DNA of 64,000 nucleotides, taken from the NCBI RefSeq assembly GCF_000346485.2, contig NZ_KQ976354.1:2669421-2733420 (forward strand), written 5' to 3'. A program made the translations under genes and the position numbers. Positions 27,372 through 34,490 of the stretch are shown here, one piece after another. A model generated the notes under the pieces. That model saw nothing but the letters and a program-made list of their open reading frames with translations, made no database searches and was not told where the DNA came from. How positions within the stretch are numbered: the first letter of the stretch is position 1; every line of letters begins with the position of its first letter. This DNA comes from Scytonema hofmannii PCC 7110 (GTDB taxonomy: Bacteria; Cyanobacteriota; Cyanobacteriia; Cyanobacteriales; Nostocaceae).

Positions 27372-28148
27372 TCAAATAGACACATCATTTTTAATAGCGA
27401 TCGCACGGATTCTGCGATAATCAGCTTTCCATATGCCATTTTGATAAAGCACTGGTTTTAAACGCTGTTCCACAGCATGAATAACATGGGTTTGTTGCTC
27501 AAGAGACAGCCCGGACAAAAAGCGATCGCCAAACATCCGAATCCAATTTGCCAAGCCTGTATCTCCATCTTCTAATGGTGTGGGGCGATCGAACAGAACT
27601 GCATAACGCACTTCAAATCCATGCTGTTCCAAAGAAGTTGCGTACTCACCAATACTAGGAAAATACCAAGGGTTTAACTGTTCGGGCGATCGCAAACCAT
27701 TTTCTCTAGCAACATCATAAAGAGCTTCTGCGATCGCTTGAATATTTCCTTTACCACCAAACTCTGCCACAAAACGACCCCCAGGTTTCAGGGCTTGATA
27801 AATACAGCGAATCACTGCGTTTGCTTCTGGAATCCAGTGCAGTGCTGCATTAGAGAAAACAGCATCAAATGGTTCATTGACTTGAAAATCTCGCGCATCA
27901 GCGACTAAAAATTTCAACTGAGGATAGTTTTGCCTTGCTTTTTCAATCATCATCACATCGGTATCAATCCCCATCACAATAGCCCCTGCATCTGCGATTT
28001 TTGCCGCAAGCTGTCCGGTACCACAACCAACATCCAAAATGCGCTCTTCAGGTTGTGCGGATAATAATTGCAACAATTCTTCACCGTAATGCCACACAAA
28101 AGCATGTTTTCCCTCATACAGGGATGTATCCCATTGATTCTGAAGCAC
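27372..28148 (-). CDS. Class I SAM-dependent methyltransferase (trans-aconitate methyltransferase-like)
   Basis: A 258-residue Rossmann methyltransferase. Motif I is ILDVGCGTGQ, followed by GIDTDVMMIEKAR (ribose-binding acid), DARDF and FDAVFSNAALHWI, which is the trans-aconitate/malonyl methyltransferase style. The C-terminal part (SLEQHGFEV ... LANWIRMFG) fits that subgroup. Substrate is unknown. It follows the Cupin_4 oxygenase gene on the same strand with about 110 bases between, and that gene follows a small secreted repeat peptide, so the three could belong to one modification pathway (inference). Confidence 0.88.
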   Translation of the reverse strand: MLQNQWDTSLYEGKHAFVWHYGEELLQLLSAQPEERILDVGCGTGQLAAKIADAGAIVMGIDTDVMMIEKARQNYPQLKFLVADARDFQVNEPFDAVFSNAALHWIPEANAVIRCIYQALKPGGRFVAEFGGKGNIQAIAEALYDVARENGLRSPEQLNPWYFPSIGEYATSLEQHGFEVRYAVLFDRPTPLEDGDTGLANWIRMFGDRFLSGLSLEQQTHVIHAVEQRLKPVLYQNGIWKADYRRIRAIAIKNDVSI

Positions 28149-28256
28149 GATAAACGTCTCCTAATATTTACAGAGCTTGCTCTCAAACATTAACTTGAAA
28201 AGGATCAATTTTTGAGTATTTGACGAGTTGATACAATTCACTCTAGATTTCTTTTG

Positions 28257-29435
28257 TTATCCATACGACAAGGGAGGGTCGGTCTTGACTTGCAAAATCC
28301 CTTCTGTAACAAAACGTGTAATAAGCGGTGCAATGTCACCATCTAAATCCATTTCAGGTGCCCAATCGGCAATGTCATATAGACTAAACTCATCTCGATT
28401 AAATAAATTTTCCACGAGATTCACCGGAACTCCCTTGAGGTCAATTTGTTTCGATCCTACCTGCACTTGATAGTGTTCGGAGCCGATTTGCTTGACGCGA
28501 ATGCGGTGCAACGGAGACCACGCAAACTCAGTCATGAATCCATATTGAAAAATGTCAGTTCCTATCTGGGTAGGTAAAGTAACTGCAAGCGGCGGCTGCT
28601 TGCGATAAGTTAGAGACTCAGTATACCTGCACAAAATGTCAGGCTGATGTAGGGTCTCAATGAGATGCAGGCGCAACGCACTTAACTGCTGTTGCATAGC
28701 ATTCGTGTCGCCATCTACGATCGCGGGTAAGCTTTGCCGCCACGAAGGATTCTGTTGTATGTCACGGATGAGCCGCCCCAGCCAGTCAAGCCCTGTCTGG
28801 CATTCAATTCCAACAGTAAGATGAAGAGATGGTTGTTCGCAAGCAACAGCATAGTGCCAGTGTCCTCGCGGTATGTAAAGCAAATCACCAGCTTTAAGCA
28901 TACACTCCAGATAAGGAGGTTCTTTAGGTTGAAGTTGTTCTGACGATCCCATATCTGAGGTTGGATAAAGCACCGTTTCTCGGTAAACGAACCACTGCTT
29001 TTCACCGTCAATCTGAAGGATCAGCACATCGTGAGTATCGTAGTGACAATCAAACCCCTGCTGTTTAGCTGGCGAACAATACAAATTTATATGAGTTTCA
29101 TAGCCAATGTCATGTCGAAGATTTGCCGCCAGTTGAGCTACTGTTGGAACACGATGATGCACGCCGTTGACGATGAGAGTCGCTCCTTGTCGCACGAGAT
29201 CGCTCCAGTCTTGTGGATTACGAGTCTGAGGCAAGGATTTGCCATTCATTGAGAAGCGTAAATCTGGTTCTGTAAGTCTGTGATAGTTGAGCAGATAATT
29301 AAGATCGTTCCATGAAAAGATGGTCTGAAACTTTTGAGAATCACCCGCACAAATATGAATTGCCTTTTGTGTCCAGTTTTCTGCCAAAAACTCATCGGTT
29401 GGATACGGCGCAAGTAGCTGTTGCAAAGTCTTCAT
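28257..29435 (-). CDS. Cupin_4/JmjC-type Fe(II)/2-oxoglutarate protein hydroxylase
   Basis: A 392-residue oxygenase of the JmjC/Cupin_4 group whose characterised members hydroxylate ribosomal proteins. Iron ligands fit HYD in FDCHYDTHDV (His131, Asp133) and a histidine in YIPRGHWHYA (His192 or His194). LQIDGEKQWFVY and GDLLYIPRGHWH are the usual core strands. The C-terminal 190 residues resemble the dimerisation/winged-helix part of this family. The closely preceding gene encodes an Asn/Ser-repeat secreted peptide, which makes a dedicated peptide substrate conceivable; a ribosomal or other target is equally possible. Confidence 0.85.
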   Translation of the reverse strand: MKTLQQLLAPYPTDEFLAENWTQKAIHICAGDSQKFQTIFSWNDLNYLLNYHRLTEPDLRFSMNGKSLPQTRNPQDWSDLVRQGATLIVNGVHHRVPTVAQLAANLRHDIGYETHINLYCSPAKQQGFDCHYDTHDVLILQIDGEKQWFVYRETVLYPTSDMGSSEQLQPKEPPYLECMLKAGDLLYIPRGHWHYAVACEQPSLHLTVGIECQTGLDWLGRLIRDIQQNPSWRQSLPAIVDGDTNAMQQQLSALRLHLIETLHQPDILCRYTESLTYRKQPPLAVTLPTQIGTDIFQYGFMTEFAWSPLHRIRVKQIGSEHYQVQVGSKQIDLKGVPVNLVENLFNRDEFSLYDIADWAPEMDLDGDIAPLITRFVTEGILQVKTDPPLSYG

Positions 29436-29528
29436 GACATATTTAATGCCTAAACTTAACTCAAGCCAAGGAACCCGTCCACGGCGATGACTCCCCTAAC
29501 ACATTGAGCCTTACTACCACCAGGACTA

Positions 29529-29846
29529 CTAATCATTATCATTGCGGTTGCTATTACTGTTGCTATTGCTATTACTGTTACTGTTACTGTCACTGTTGCT
29601 ATTGCTATTACTGTTACTGTCACTGTTGCTATTGCTATTGCTATTGCTATTACTGTTACTGTTGCCCGCTAGGATGAATTCAGGAGACTTACGGTCTAAA
29701 TCAACTACTTCAACTTCAATGAACCTTTGCCGTGCATACGTAGTCTGTTCTGAGAGTGTAGCGGAAGTAGCCGATGGGCTTACTATAGCTAACAGCAGCC
29801 CAACATTGGCACTCATGAATAAGCCAAAGATGAATTTAGGATTCAT
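29529..29846 (-). CDS. Small secreted protein with an (Asn-Ser)n tail
   Basis: A 105-residue protein from ATG 29846 (in-frame ATG 29867 and TTG 29873 are alternatives). Residues 1-29 form a signal peptide (MNPKFIFGLFMSANVGLLLA, cleavage near ATSA); 30-61 is a conserved-looking linker with RFIEVEVVDLDRKSPEF ending ILAG; 62-105 is a tail of Asn-Ser dipeptides with a few Asp-Ser substitutions, ending NRNDND. The tail is encoded by alternating AACAGT/AATAGC hexamers, a microsatellite likely to change length. It lies 93 bases upstream of the Cupin_4 gene on the same strand. Family unknown; a precursor peptide is one hypothesis, a disordered cell-wall protein another. Confidence 0.7.
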   Translation of the reverse strand: MNPKFIFGLFMSANVGLLLAIVSPSATSATLSEQTTYARQRFIEVEVVDLDRKSPEFILAGNSNSNSNSNSNSNSDSNSNSNSNSDSNSNSNSNSNSNSNRNDND

Positions 29847-29914
29847 ATGCCTATGCTGTTCTATCATCTGCAACTTTAATTTGGAATTTGTATACTTACA
29901 TTATATCCCATACT

Positions 29915-30336
29915 TTAGATACCCAGCGCTCGTATAATTTTGGCGGGCAAGATGCTCCGCAGTCGCCTCAACGGGGACGGCTGGTGCTTTAACGGGGGGA
30001 ACCCTTCCTTGGCTACAGCGCCCAAGGAACCAGCATCTTGAGCGTAAAACACATCAGCCGGGCTGTTCTTACCTTCTTCAATAAGAGCGATCGCTAATTC
30101 AGTAGAGTCCCCATAGCGCACTTCAATATCCATTCCAAATCTTTCTCAGCTTTTTCGATCAGGGGACTCATGATTTTTTCTTCTCGCCCTGAATAAATTG
30201 TGAGCTTTTTCGGTGCAGCCTGCGCCGAAATTTCGACTCCCCATACTAACAGCGTAGCAGCAATAACAAATGAGATTTGCTGTACTTGAGTTGGCATCAT
30301 CAATTGACCTCCGATTTCAAAGCTAATTACAGACAA
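29915..30336 (-). pseudogene. Frameshifted, truncated iron ABC transporter substrate-binding protein
   Basis: The N-terminal part has a signal peptide and then APKKLTIYSGREEKIMSPLIE, the opening of ferric-iron binding proteins (FutA/AfuA type). At about 30132 the frame shifts by one lost base: KAEKDLEW in one frame continues in the other as [21 protein letters not shown] and [21 protein letters not shown], exactly the family order. After this the sequence runs into GC-rich repeat-like DNA (about 29950-30025) and stops; more than 200 residues of the usual protein are missing. Non-functional. Confidence 0.85.
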
Positions 30337-30469
30337 TTGCTTTAAAAGTTCTTGTTATATTGCAAGTATGTAGGAAATTAACGGCTATCTTAGGTAAGGG
30401 AAGGTTACATTAAGGTATTAATTTGGTTAATTTTAGCCAATCGATAGGTTAAGGGATATGGGGCTTTGC

Positions 30470-30562
30470 GACTAGAAGTCGCGGCTATACAGGCAAAACC
30501 CACCTACGTGGGTTTTAAAACCTTGATTCTTTAATAGTTAGATTTTTAAAACACCCTCTAAA
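30470..30562. repeat. GCGGCTATACAGGCAAAACC-family repeat with degraded right end
   Basis: GCGGCTATACAGGC plus the CCCACCTACGTGGG hairpin is at 30481-30516, and a degraded copy of the right end of the MITE at 61808-61981 (TTTTTAAAACACCCTCTAAAG) is at 30542-30562. No clear left end is visible. Confidence 0.6.
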
Positions 30563-30575
30563 GCAGTATAATTAG

Positions 30576-30818
30576 AATATTGAAGATAACCAATCAATTT
30601 ATAGGCTCGACCAAACACTTAATGTTACCGGATTAACCCCAGAACAAATTGAGCAAATCAAAGCCATAATCGAGGTATTTCACGCTAAAAATCAATTAAT
30701 TCGTAATGAGACTAGCCAAGAAGAACAATCAATTTACACTAATAATCAAGATGTTAACATGAGCGATATATTTTTTGTTAGTGAAATTTTAGCACCCACA
30801 ACATCACCAAATTTATAA
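30576..30818 (+). pseudogene. 5'-truncated antitoxin-like open frame
   Basis: The frame is open for 80 codons but has no ATG/GTG/TTG at its start; it begins right after the repeat end. The product contains VTGLTPEQIEQIKAIIEVFHA and MSDIFFVSEILAP, a two-part layout I associate with short cyanobacterial antitoxin-like proteins. The start was probably removed by the adjacent repeat. Its end overlaps the convergent antitoxin-like gene by 6 bases. Confidence 0.45.
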
Positions 30819-31022
30819 TTGGTCATATTCAGCATCATCGGGGTTACCCCATATTTTTTCCAAAGTTGGCTCAGAAAGCTTTGCAGCTGCTAGAGTGAGG
30901 CTGAACTCCGTATTTTGTTGGTATAGGGAATCGATAAAATTTTCAACTAGCACGATTTGTTCAGGAACTAACTGACGAATTTTTTCAAGTAATCTTTGCT
31001 CTAATATTTTGTCAGCTTGCAT
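30813..31022 (-). CDS. Antitoxin-like small protein
   Basis: A 69-residue protein with an N-terminal helix pair (ILEQRLLEKIRQLVPEQIV and ENFIDSLYQ) and the tail EPTLEKIWGNPDDAEYDQL. This layout is common among short cyanobacterial antitoxin-type proteins. ATG 31022 is preferred because AGAAGG precedes it; GTG 31031 is an alternative. It is the third gene on the strand, 16 bases after vapC, so it may be co-transcribed with vapBC. No toxin follows it, only a convergent relic. Confidence 0.65.
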   Translation of the reverse strand: MQADKILEQRLLEKIRQLVPEQIVLVENFIDSLYQQNTEFSLTLAAAKLSEPTLEKIWGNPDDAEYDQL

Positions 31023-31038
31023 TTTTCGCACCTTCTTA

Positions 31039-31443
31039 TTACCAAATAGTTTGAAGAGTTGTTAGTCCTTGGATTCGTAAATCACAGGTAACTACGGGAA
31101 GACCTAAAGAGAAAGCAGTAGCTGCTATAATCCTATCTGGCATATCAGGAACAGTTAATCGGTCTATTTTTCGAATATCTGCCGAAATATTCCGATCCAA
31201 AGGTGCTAGTACGATACCTACACTGGGGTTATCTAAAGCATTTAGAATTCGTGTTAATACCTCTTCAGAAATGCGTCTCTTTTCAACTAGATAAGCAATT
31301 TCTACCACTGAAATTGCTGATACATAAATAGGATTACCACCACTAACTGCTTGCTCCAAAGCTGTTAAAGCAGTTTTCGATAGTCTCTCTAGGTCAAAAA
31401 TATACCAAATTAAAGTGTGTGTATCAGCCACTACTGATGTCAT
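31039..31443 (-). CDS. vapC: VapC-type PIN-domain ribonuclease toxin
   Basis: A 134-residue PIN domain. The acidic metal-binding residues are visible in order: Asp7 in VVADTHTLIWY, Glu in SVVEIAYLVE, and Asp in PDMPDRIIAATA with Asp in VVTCDLRI. PIN toxins cleave RNA and are neutralised by the partner VapB. The ATG overlaps the vapB stop (TAATG), which argues for translation coupling and for this start rather than the longer frame beginning at 31473. Confidence 0.9.
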   Translation of the reverse strand: MTSVVADTHTLIWYIFDLERLSKTALTALEQAVSGGNPIYVSAISVVEIAYLVEKRRISEEVLTRILNALDNPSVGIVLAPLDRNISADIRKIDRLTVPDMPDRIIAATAFSLGLPVVTCDLRIQGLTTLQTIW

Positions 31444-31667
31444 TAGACGATATCCCTTGGAAAATTCCCCCACATTTCTTGACGCGCTTGGGTAATGTCT
31501 TCTTCTGTGATATCTATTGCTAAATCAGCACATAACCCTCTAATACTACGTAGGGGAGTTTTAGAAGTATTTTTTTGATATAAAAATTCTGCGAAATTCA
31601 ATAACTCTTGCTGCTTATCCACAGGTAACTGGCGGAATTTTTCCAAGACGGCTTGTTCAAGGCTCAT
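31443..31667 (-). CDS. vapB: VapB-type (DUF2281-like) antitoxin
   Basis: A 74-residue protein with the typical opening EQAVLEKFRQLPVDKQQELL and FAEFLYQK of DUF2281 antitoxins, followed by a toxin-binding tail (ITEEDITQARQEMWGNFPRD). The N-terminal half should form the DNA- or dimer-binding part and the tail the toxin inhibitor. It directly precedes vapC with a one-base overlap. An autoregulated operon is expected from the family. Confidence 0.85.
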   Translation of the reverse strand: MSLEQAVLEKFRQLPVDKQQELLNFAEFLYQKNTSKTPLRSIRGLCADLAIDITEEDITQARQEMWGNFPRDIV

Positions 31668-31736
31668 GATTTTAAAAAAGTGTAATCAGTTATCTTACTT
31701 GTATTTTATAGCAGATTCTTCCATTTCCACATGTAC

Positions 31737-31780
31737 ACCCCCCTTTCATCCCCCCTTGGTAAGGAGGGACAGAGGGGGGT
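31737..31780. repeat. C-rich inverted repeat
   Basis: ACCCCCC (31737-31743) and GGGGGGT (31774-31780) enclose a second pair (CCCCCCTT / AAGGAGGG). A common type of intergenic palindrome in cyanobacteria; it lies between the EamA gene end and the vapBC promoter. Confidence 0.65.
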
Positions 31781-31893
31781 AATTTTTGTACCTCACCAAG
31801 TTGAAATTTGCTGTAATTCTATTTTAATCTCTAAATCCAAAACTTCAGCCTCTTATATCTTGCATTTTTTGTAAAATATGATATTAAATTACA

Positions 31894-32766
31894 TTATTTA
31901 AATGTAAATGATTTTGTCATGTTCGCGATCGCAGTTCCCAACAACACCAAACCACAGCCCAATATCATTGTCATCGTTACGGTTTCTTGCAGTACGATCG
32001 CACCCCAGAGCATTGCAAACAGGGGAATAAGATAAGCCACTGTTAAAGCTTTAGTCGAGCCAATATTTTGAATGAGTCTAAAGTAGAGAAAATAAGCAAA
32101 AACTGTTGATAGCAAAGCTAAGGCAATGACTGATACAACTACAGCAATGGATGGTATTTGTTGAGGTATTGTGAACGGTAACATAGGTAAGAGTAAGAAT
32201 GCTGCACTAAGTTGACTGCCAGTTGTAATAACTAGTGAAGGAACACCTGTGAGATTTTGTTTGATATAGGGGGCTGAAATTGCATACATCAAAGCTGCAC
32301 ATAATCCAGCTAATACTGCCATAAAGAAAGTTGGTGTGGCTACAACAGCTTTCCAACCAACCAAAATGACTACGCCTATGAACCCTAACACAAAGCCAAT
32401 CATTCGAGTTGTAGTTAATTTCTCCTTCAACCAAACAGAAGCAATAATCGTGCCAAATAAGGGTACTGTAGCATTCAAAATGGAAGTAAATCCAGCAGGA
32501 AGAGACACTGATGCAAAAGCAAGAAGTAAAAACGGAATAGCAGAATTCATCCAGCCAACGACAACGATTGGAATGAGATTTCGTCGAATCTCCTGCAAAA
32601 GATCCAATCGCATCAGGATTGGTAGTAATATTAATCCAGCTAATAATACTCGAAACTCAATTAACCAAACAGGACCTAACACAGGGGCTGCAATTCGCAT
32701 AAACAGGAACGAGCCACCCCACAATGCTGCAAGCAACAAAAGCTCAAGGGTATCTGAGATTTTCAT
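31894..32766 (-). CDS. EamA/DMT-family transporter
   Basis: A 290-residue inner membrane protein with ten predicted helices in two EamA halves (about 1-135 and 145-285). Typical segments are AALWGGSFLFMRIAAP, ATVPLFGTIIASVWLKEK and, in the second half, LIPLFAMLWGAIVLQE. DMT members export small metabolites or amino acids; the substrate cannot be read from sequence. ATG 32766 is the natural start. Its neighbours (vapBC, truncated Ada gene) give no functional hint. Confidence 0.92.
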   Translation of the reverse strand: MKISDTLELLLLAALWGGSFLFMRIAAPVLGPVWLIEFRVLLAGLILLPILMRLDLLQEIRRNLIPIVVVGWMNSAIPFLLLAFASVSLPAGFTSILNATVPLFGTIIASVWLKEKLTTTRMIGFVLGFIGVVILVGWKAVVATPTFFMAVLAGLCAALMYAISAPYIKQNLTGVPSLVITTGSQLSAAFLLLPMLPFTIPQQIPSIAVVVSVIALALLSTVFAYFLYFRLIQNIGSTKALTVAYLIPLFAMLWGAIVLQETVTMTMILGCGLVLLGTAIANMTKSFTFK

Positions 32767-32808
32767 GATGTTGGATTAAAAAACTAGAAATTCTGAACAG
32801 TAAGGGCT

Positions 32809-33153
32809 TTAGCTTACATTAAATAGAGCGATCGCTCTCACTGGATTAAATGTTTGCTCGTGCTGAAGTAACCATTGCTTGCGATCGAGTCCACCTGCCG
32901 CTAACCGACCCACTGCATCAATTTTAGCTTGTCCTGGAGCCAATTCAGGACGGCAGCGCAAGCAAGGACGGTAACCATCTTGTTCTGCTGCGGCTGCACT
33001 GGGATAGAACGTACAGTTTTCACGACGGGGTGTTTTAACCGTACAAATCGTGCGACAGTAAATGCCTGTACTAGAGACGCCAACAAAAAAAATCCCATCG
33101 AAACGCCGATCTCGGCTCAAAATAGCACGATAACATTGCTCGTCGGTCAGCAT
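32809..33153 (-). pseudogene. Truncated Ada-type methylphosphotriester-DNA binding domain
   Basis: The 114-residue product carries the Ada N-terminal zinc domain: DGIFFVGVSSTGIYCRTIC and GYRPCLRCRPELAPG, with cysteines at 33, 37, 64 and 67, exactly the spacing of E. coli Ada (38, 42, 69, 72). Cys33 would be the methyl acceptor. After VGRLAA the protein should continue into AraC-type or AlkA domains; instead an unrelated 28-residue tail follows and stops. The zinc domain may still fold, but the gene is cut. ATG 33153 is the true start; the longer frame upstream is repeat DNA. Confidence 0.8.
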
Positions 33154-33212
33154 AAACTTATGTCGAGTAGAATAAGGGACTTCCAAATAAAAAAAATAAT
33201 CAACTTTTTCTT

Positions 33213-33396
33213 GTGGTACGGGCGTCCCGCCCGTCACTAGTTTAGAACGGGTGAGGACGCCCGTACCACAACATGGATAATTGAACGGGTGAGGACGCCC
33301 GTACCACAACATGGATAATTGAACGGGCGAGGACGCCCGTACCACAACATGGATAATTGAACGGGCGAGGACGCCCGTACCACAACATGGATAATT
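33213..33396. repeat. Four tandem 38-bp palindromic units
   Basis: A 38-bp unit (GAACGGGYGAGGACGCCCGT, then ACCACAACATGGATAATT) repeats four times without spacers at 33245, 33283, 33321 and 33359; units 1-2 carry T and 3-4 carry C at one position. An inverted partial copy (TTGTGGTACGGGCGTCCCGC) sits at 33213. Each unit contains the hairpin family seen at 669, 1997 and 42498. Confidence 0.9.
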
Positions 33397-33767
33397 TATT
33401 TCTTGGAAAACCCTAACCTCAGCATAAAAGGAATTTCACTCACCGTCTCGCCATTTTCGGACATTATTAGCAATTTAGGGAAATATCGTCCGGGAGAAGG
33501 AGTCTGTGAACTGAAAATTAATGATTATCTTGATTACCAAGTTTATTTGAACTCGAATTTTGCTAGTGCATAAGTTAATCTCGCTTACTCCTATATAAAA
33601 AGTAGAAGGAGGGCTTATGTCCTTCCTTGCCAATATTAGGTATTTCATCAGGGTTGATTAGAACTATCAGGTCATTGCCAAATTTTCGATTTCATAAGCT
33701 CCACGAATATGACCTTTTCTCATGAATCATTTAGGATTACTATATATAAATTCTAGAGATAAAAATA
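33397..33767. other. Intergenic stretch with a short 3' gene relic
   Basis: From about 33411 to 33572 a frame ending in TAA reads NPNLSIKGISLTVSPF ... RPGEGVCELKINDYLDYQ, protein-like but without a proper start and open into the repeats upstream; I do not recognise it. The rest is AT-rich and should hold the promoter of the two-gene operon downstream. Confidence 0.4.
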
Positions 33768-34484
33768 ATGTTGAAAATAGAAGATTTAGGAAAATTGGTT
33801 GAAATTTTGAAAAAATTAATGCCCGGTATAGAATTATCTGGTGTTAAATTTCAAGACTTGCTCTCAATTAAAGAGCTTAAAGTAGAATTAGGAAACAAAC
33901 AACAAACATACAATGCAATAAATGTTAACATTGGATTAATAAGTAGCCACAATGAGTTTATAGCTACAGATAGTCTCAAGCAACCAATAAATACGAAATC
34001 AATAGAGAAAACTTTACCAGAAAATACACCAACAATAGACTCTCAAAGTCTTCCTTTTACTTTTAGTAAGGGATTTCATTTAATAATTAATCAGAGAAAT
34101 TGGTGGCATCAAGAGGGAGAGGAGGATAAATCAGTTTTAATTCGATACATTAAATTAATTCCTGCATATAAGACAGTTTGGTCTTATGTCAGGACAATCG
34201 AAAATAAAAATCGTTTTGGATTCAAAATAGATAAAAATGGGGAAGTATATGTAAAAATTTGGGCAAATCAAATAAATGGGGTAAAGACGACAGAATTATC
34301 ACCACCGTTTTCGCAATTATTTAAATTTGAAGAATACTCTTCTGGTGACATAATACAGTTTGAAACTTTTCCGGAAATAGTAATCTCATTAGAGAAAAGT
34401 GTTGTTGAAAAGGCAGTGATTGTTAGATATAACCCTAAAAACAGTCAGTCAGAATATTTCGTATTTATCTTAGTGAAGGAGTAA
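33768..34484 (+). CDS. Unrecognised 238-aa partner protein of the divergent kinase
   Basis: No family is recognised. The N-terminal 50 residues are predicted helical (IEDLGKLVEILKKLMPGIELSGVK-like, split here), then VELGNKQQTYNAINVNIGLI. A Ser/Thr/Asn-rich spacer (about 65-105) leads to a beta-rich C-terminal domain (about 108-238) with aromatic residues in NQRNWWHQEGEED and KLIPAYKTVWSYVR. There is no signal peptide or membrane helix. Codon use is AT-rich like the next gene, unlike most neighbours. The stop is followed after 6 bases by the kinase gene, with GGAG near its end as ribosome site, so the two are surely co-translated. The N-terminal helices could be a protein-docking domain (inference). 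Confidence 0.8.
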   Translation: MLKIEDLGKLVEILKKLMPGIELSGVKFQDLLSIKELKVELGNKQQTYNAINVNIGLISSHNEFIATDSLKQPINTKSIEKTLPENTPTIDSQSLPFTFSKGFHLIINQRNWWHQEGEEDKSVLIRYIKLIPAYKTVWSYVRTIENKNRFGFKIDKNGEVYVKIWANQINGVKTTELSPPFSQLFKFEEYSSGDIIQFETFPEIVISLEKSVVEKAVIVRYNPKNSQSEYFVFILVKE

Positions 34485-34490
34485 AGTGTT

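Noticed and set aside
29542-29937. Leu-rich plus-strand open frame
   Set aside because: It is the antisense of the Asn-Ser microsatellite; the poly-Leu stretch is an artefact of the repeat.
32809-33345. Long form of the Ada-domain gene starting at 33345
   Set aside because: The extra 64 residues are translated palindromic repeats; ATG 33153 begins the conserved domain.
33245-33396. CRISPR array
   Set aside because: Units are directly adjacent with no spacers, and each is a palindrome found singly elsewhere.
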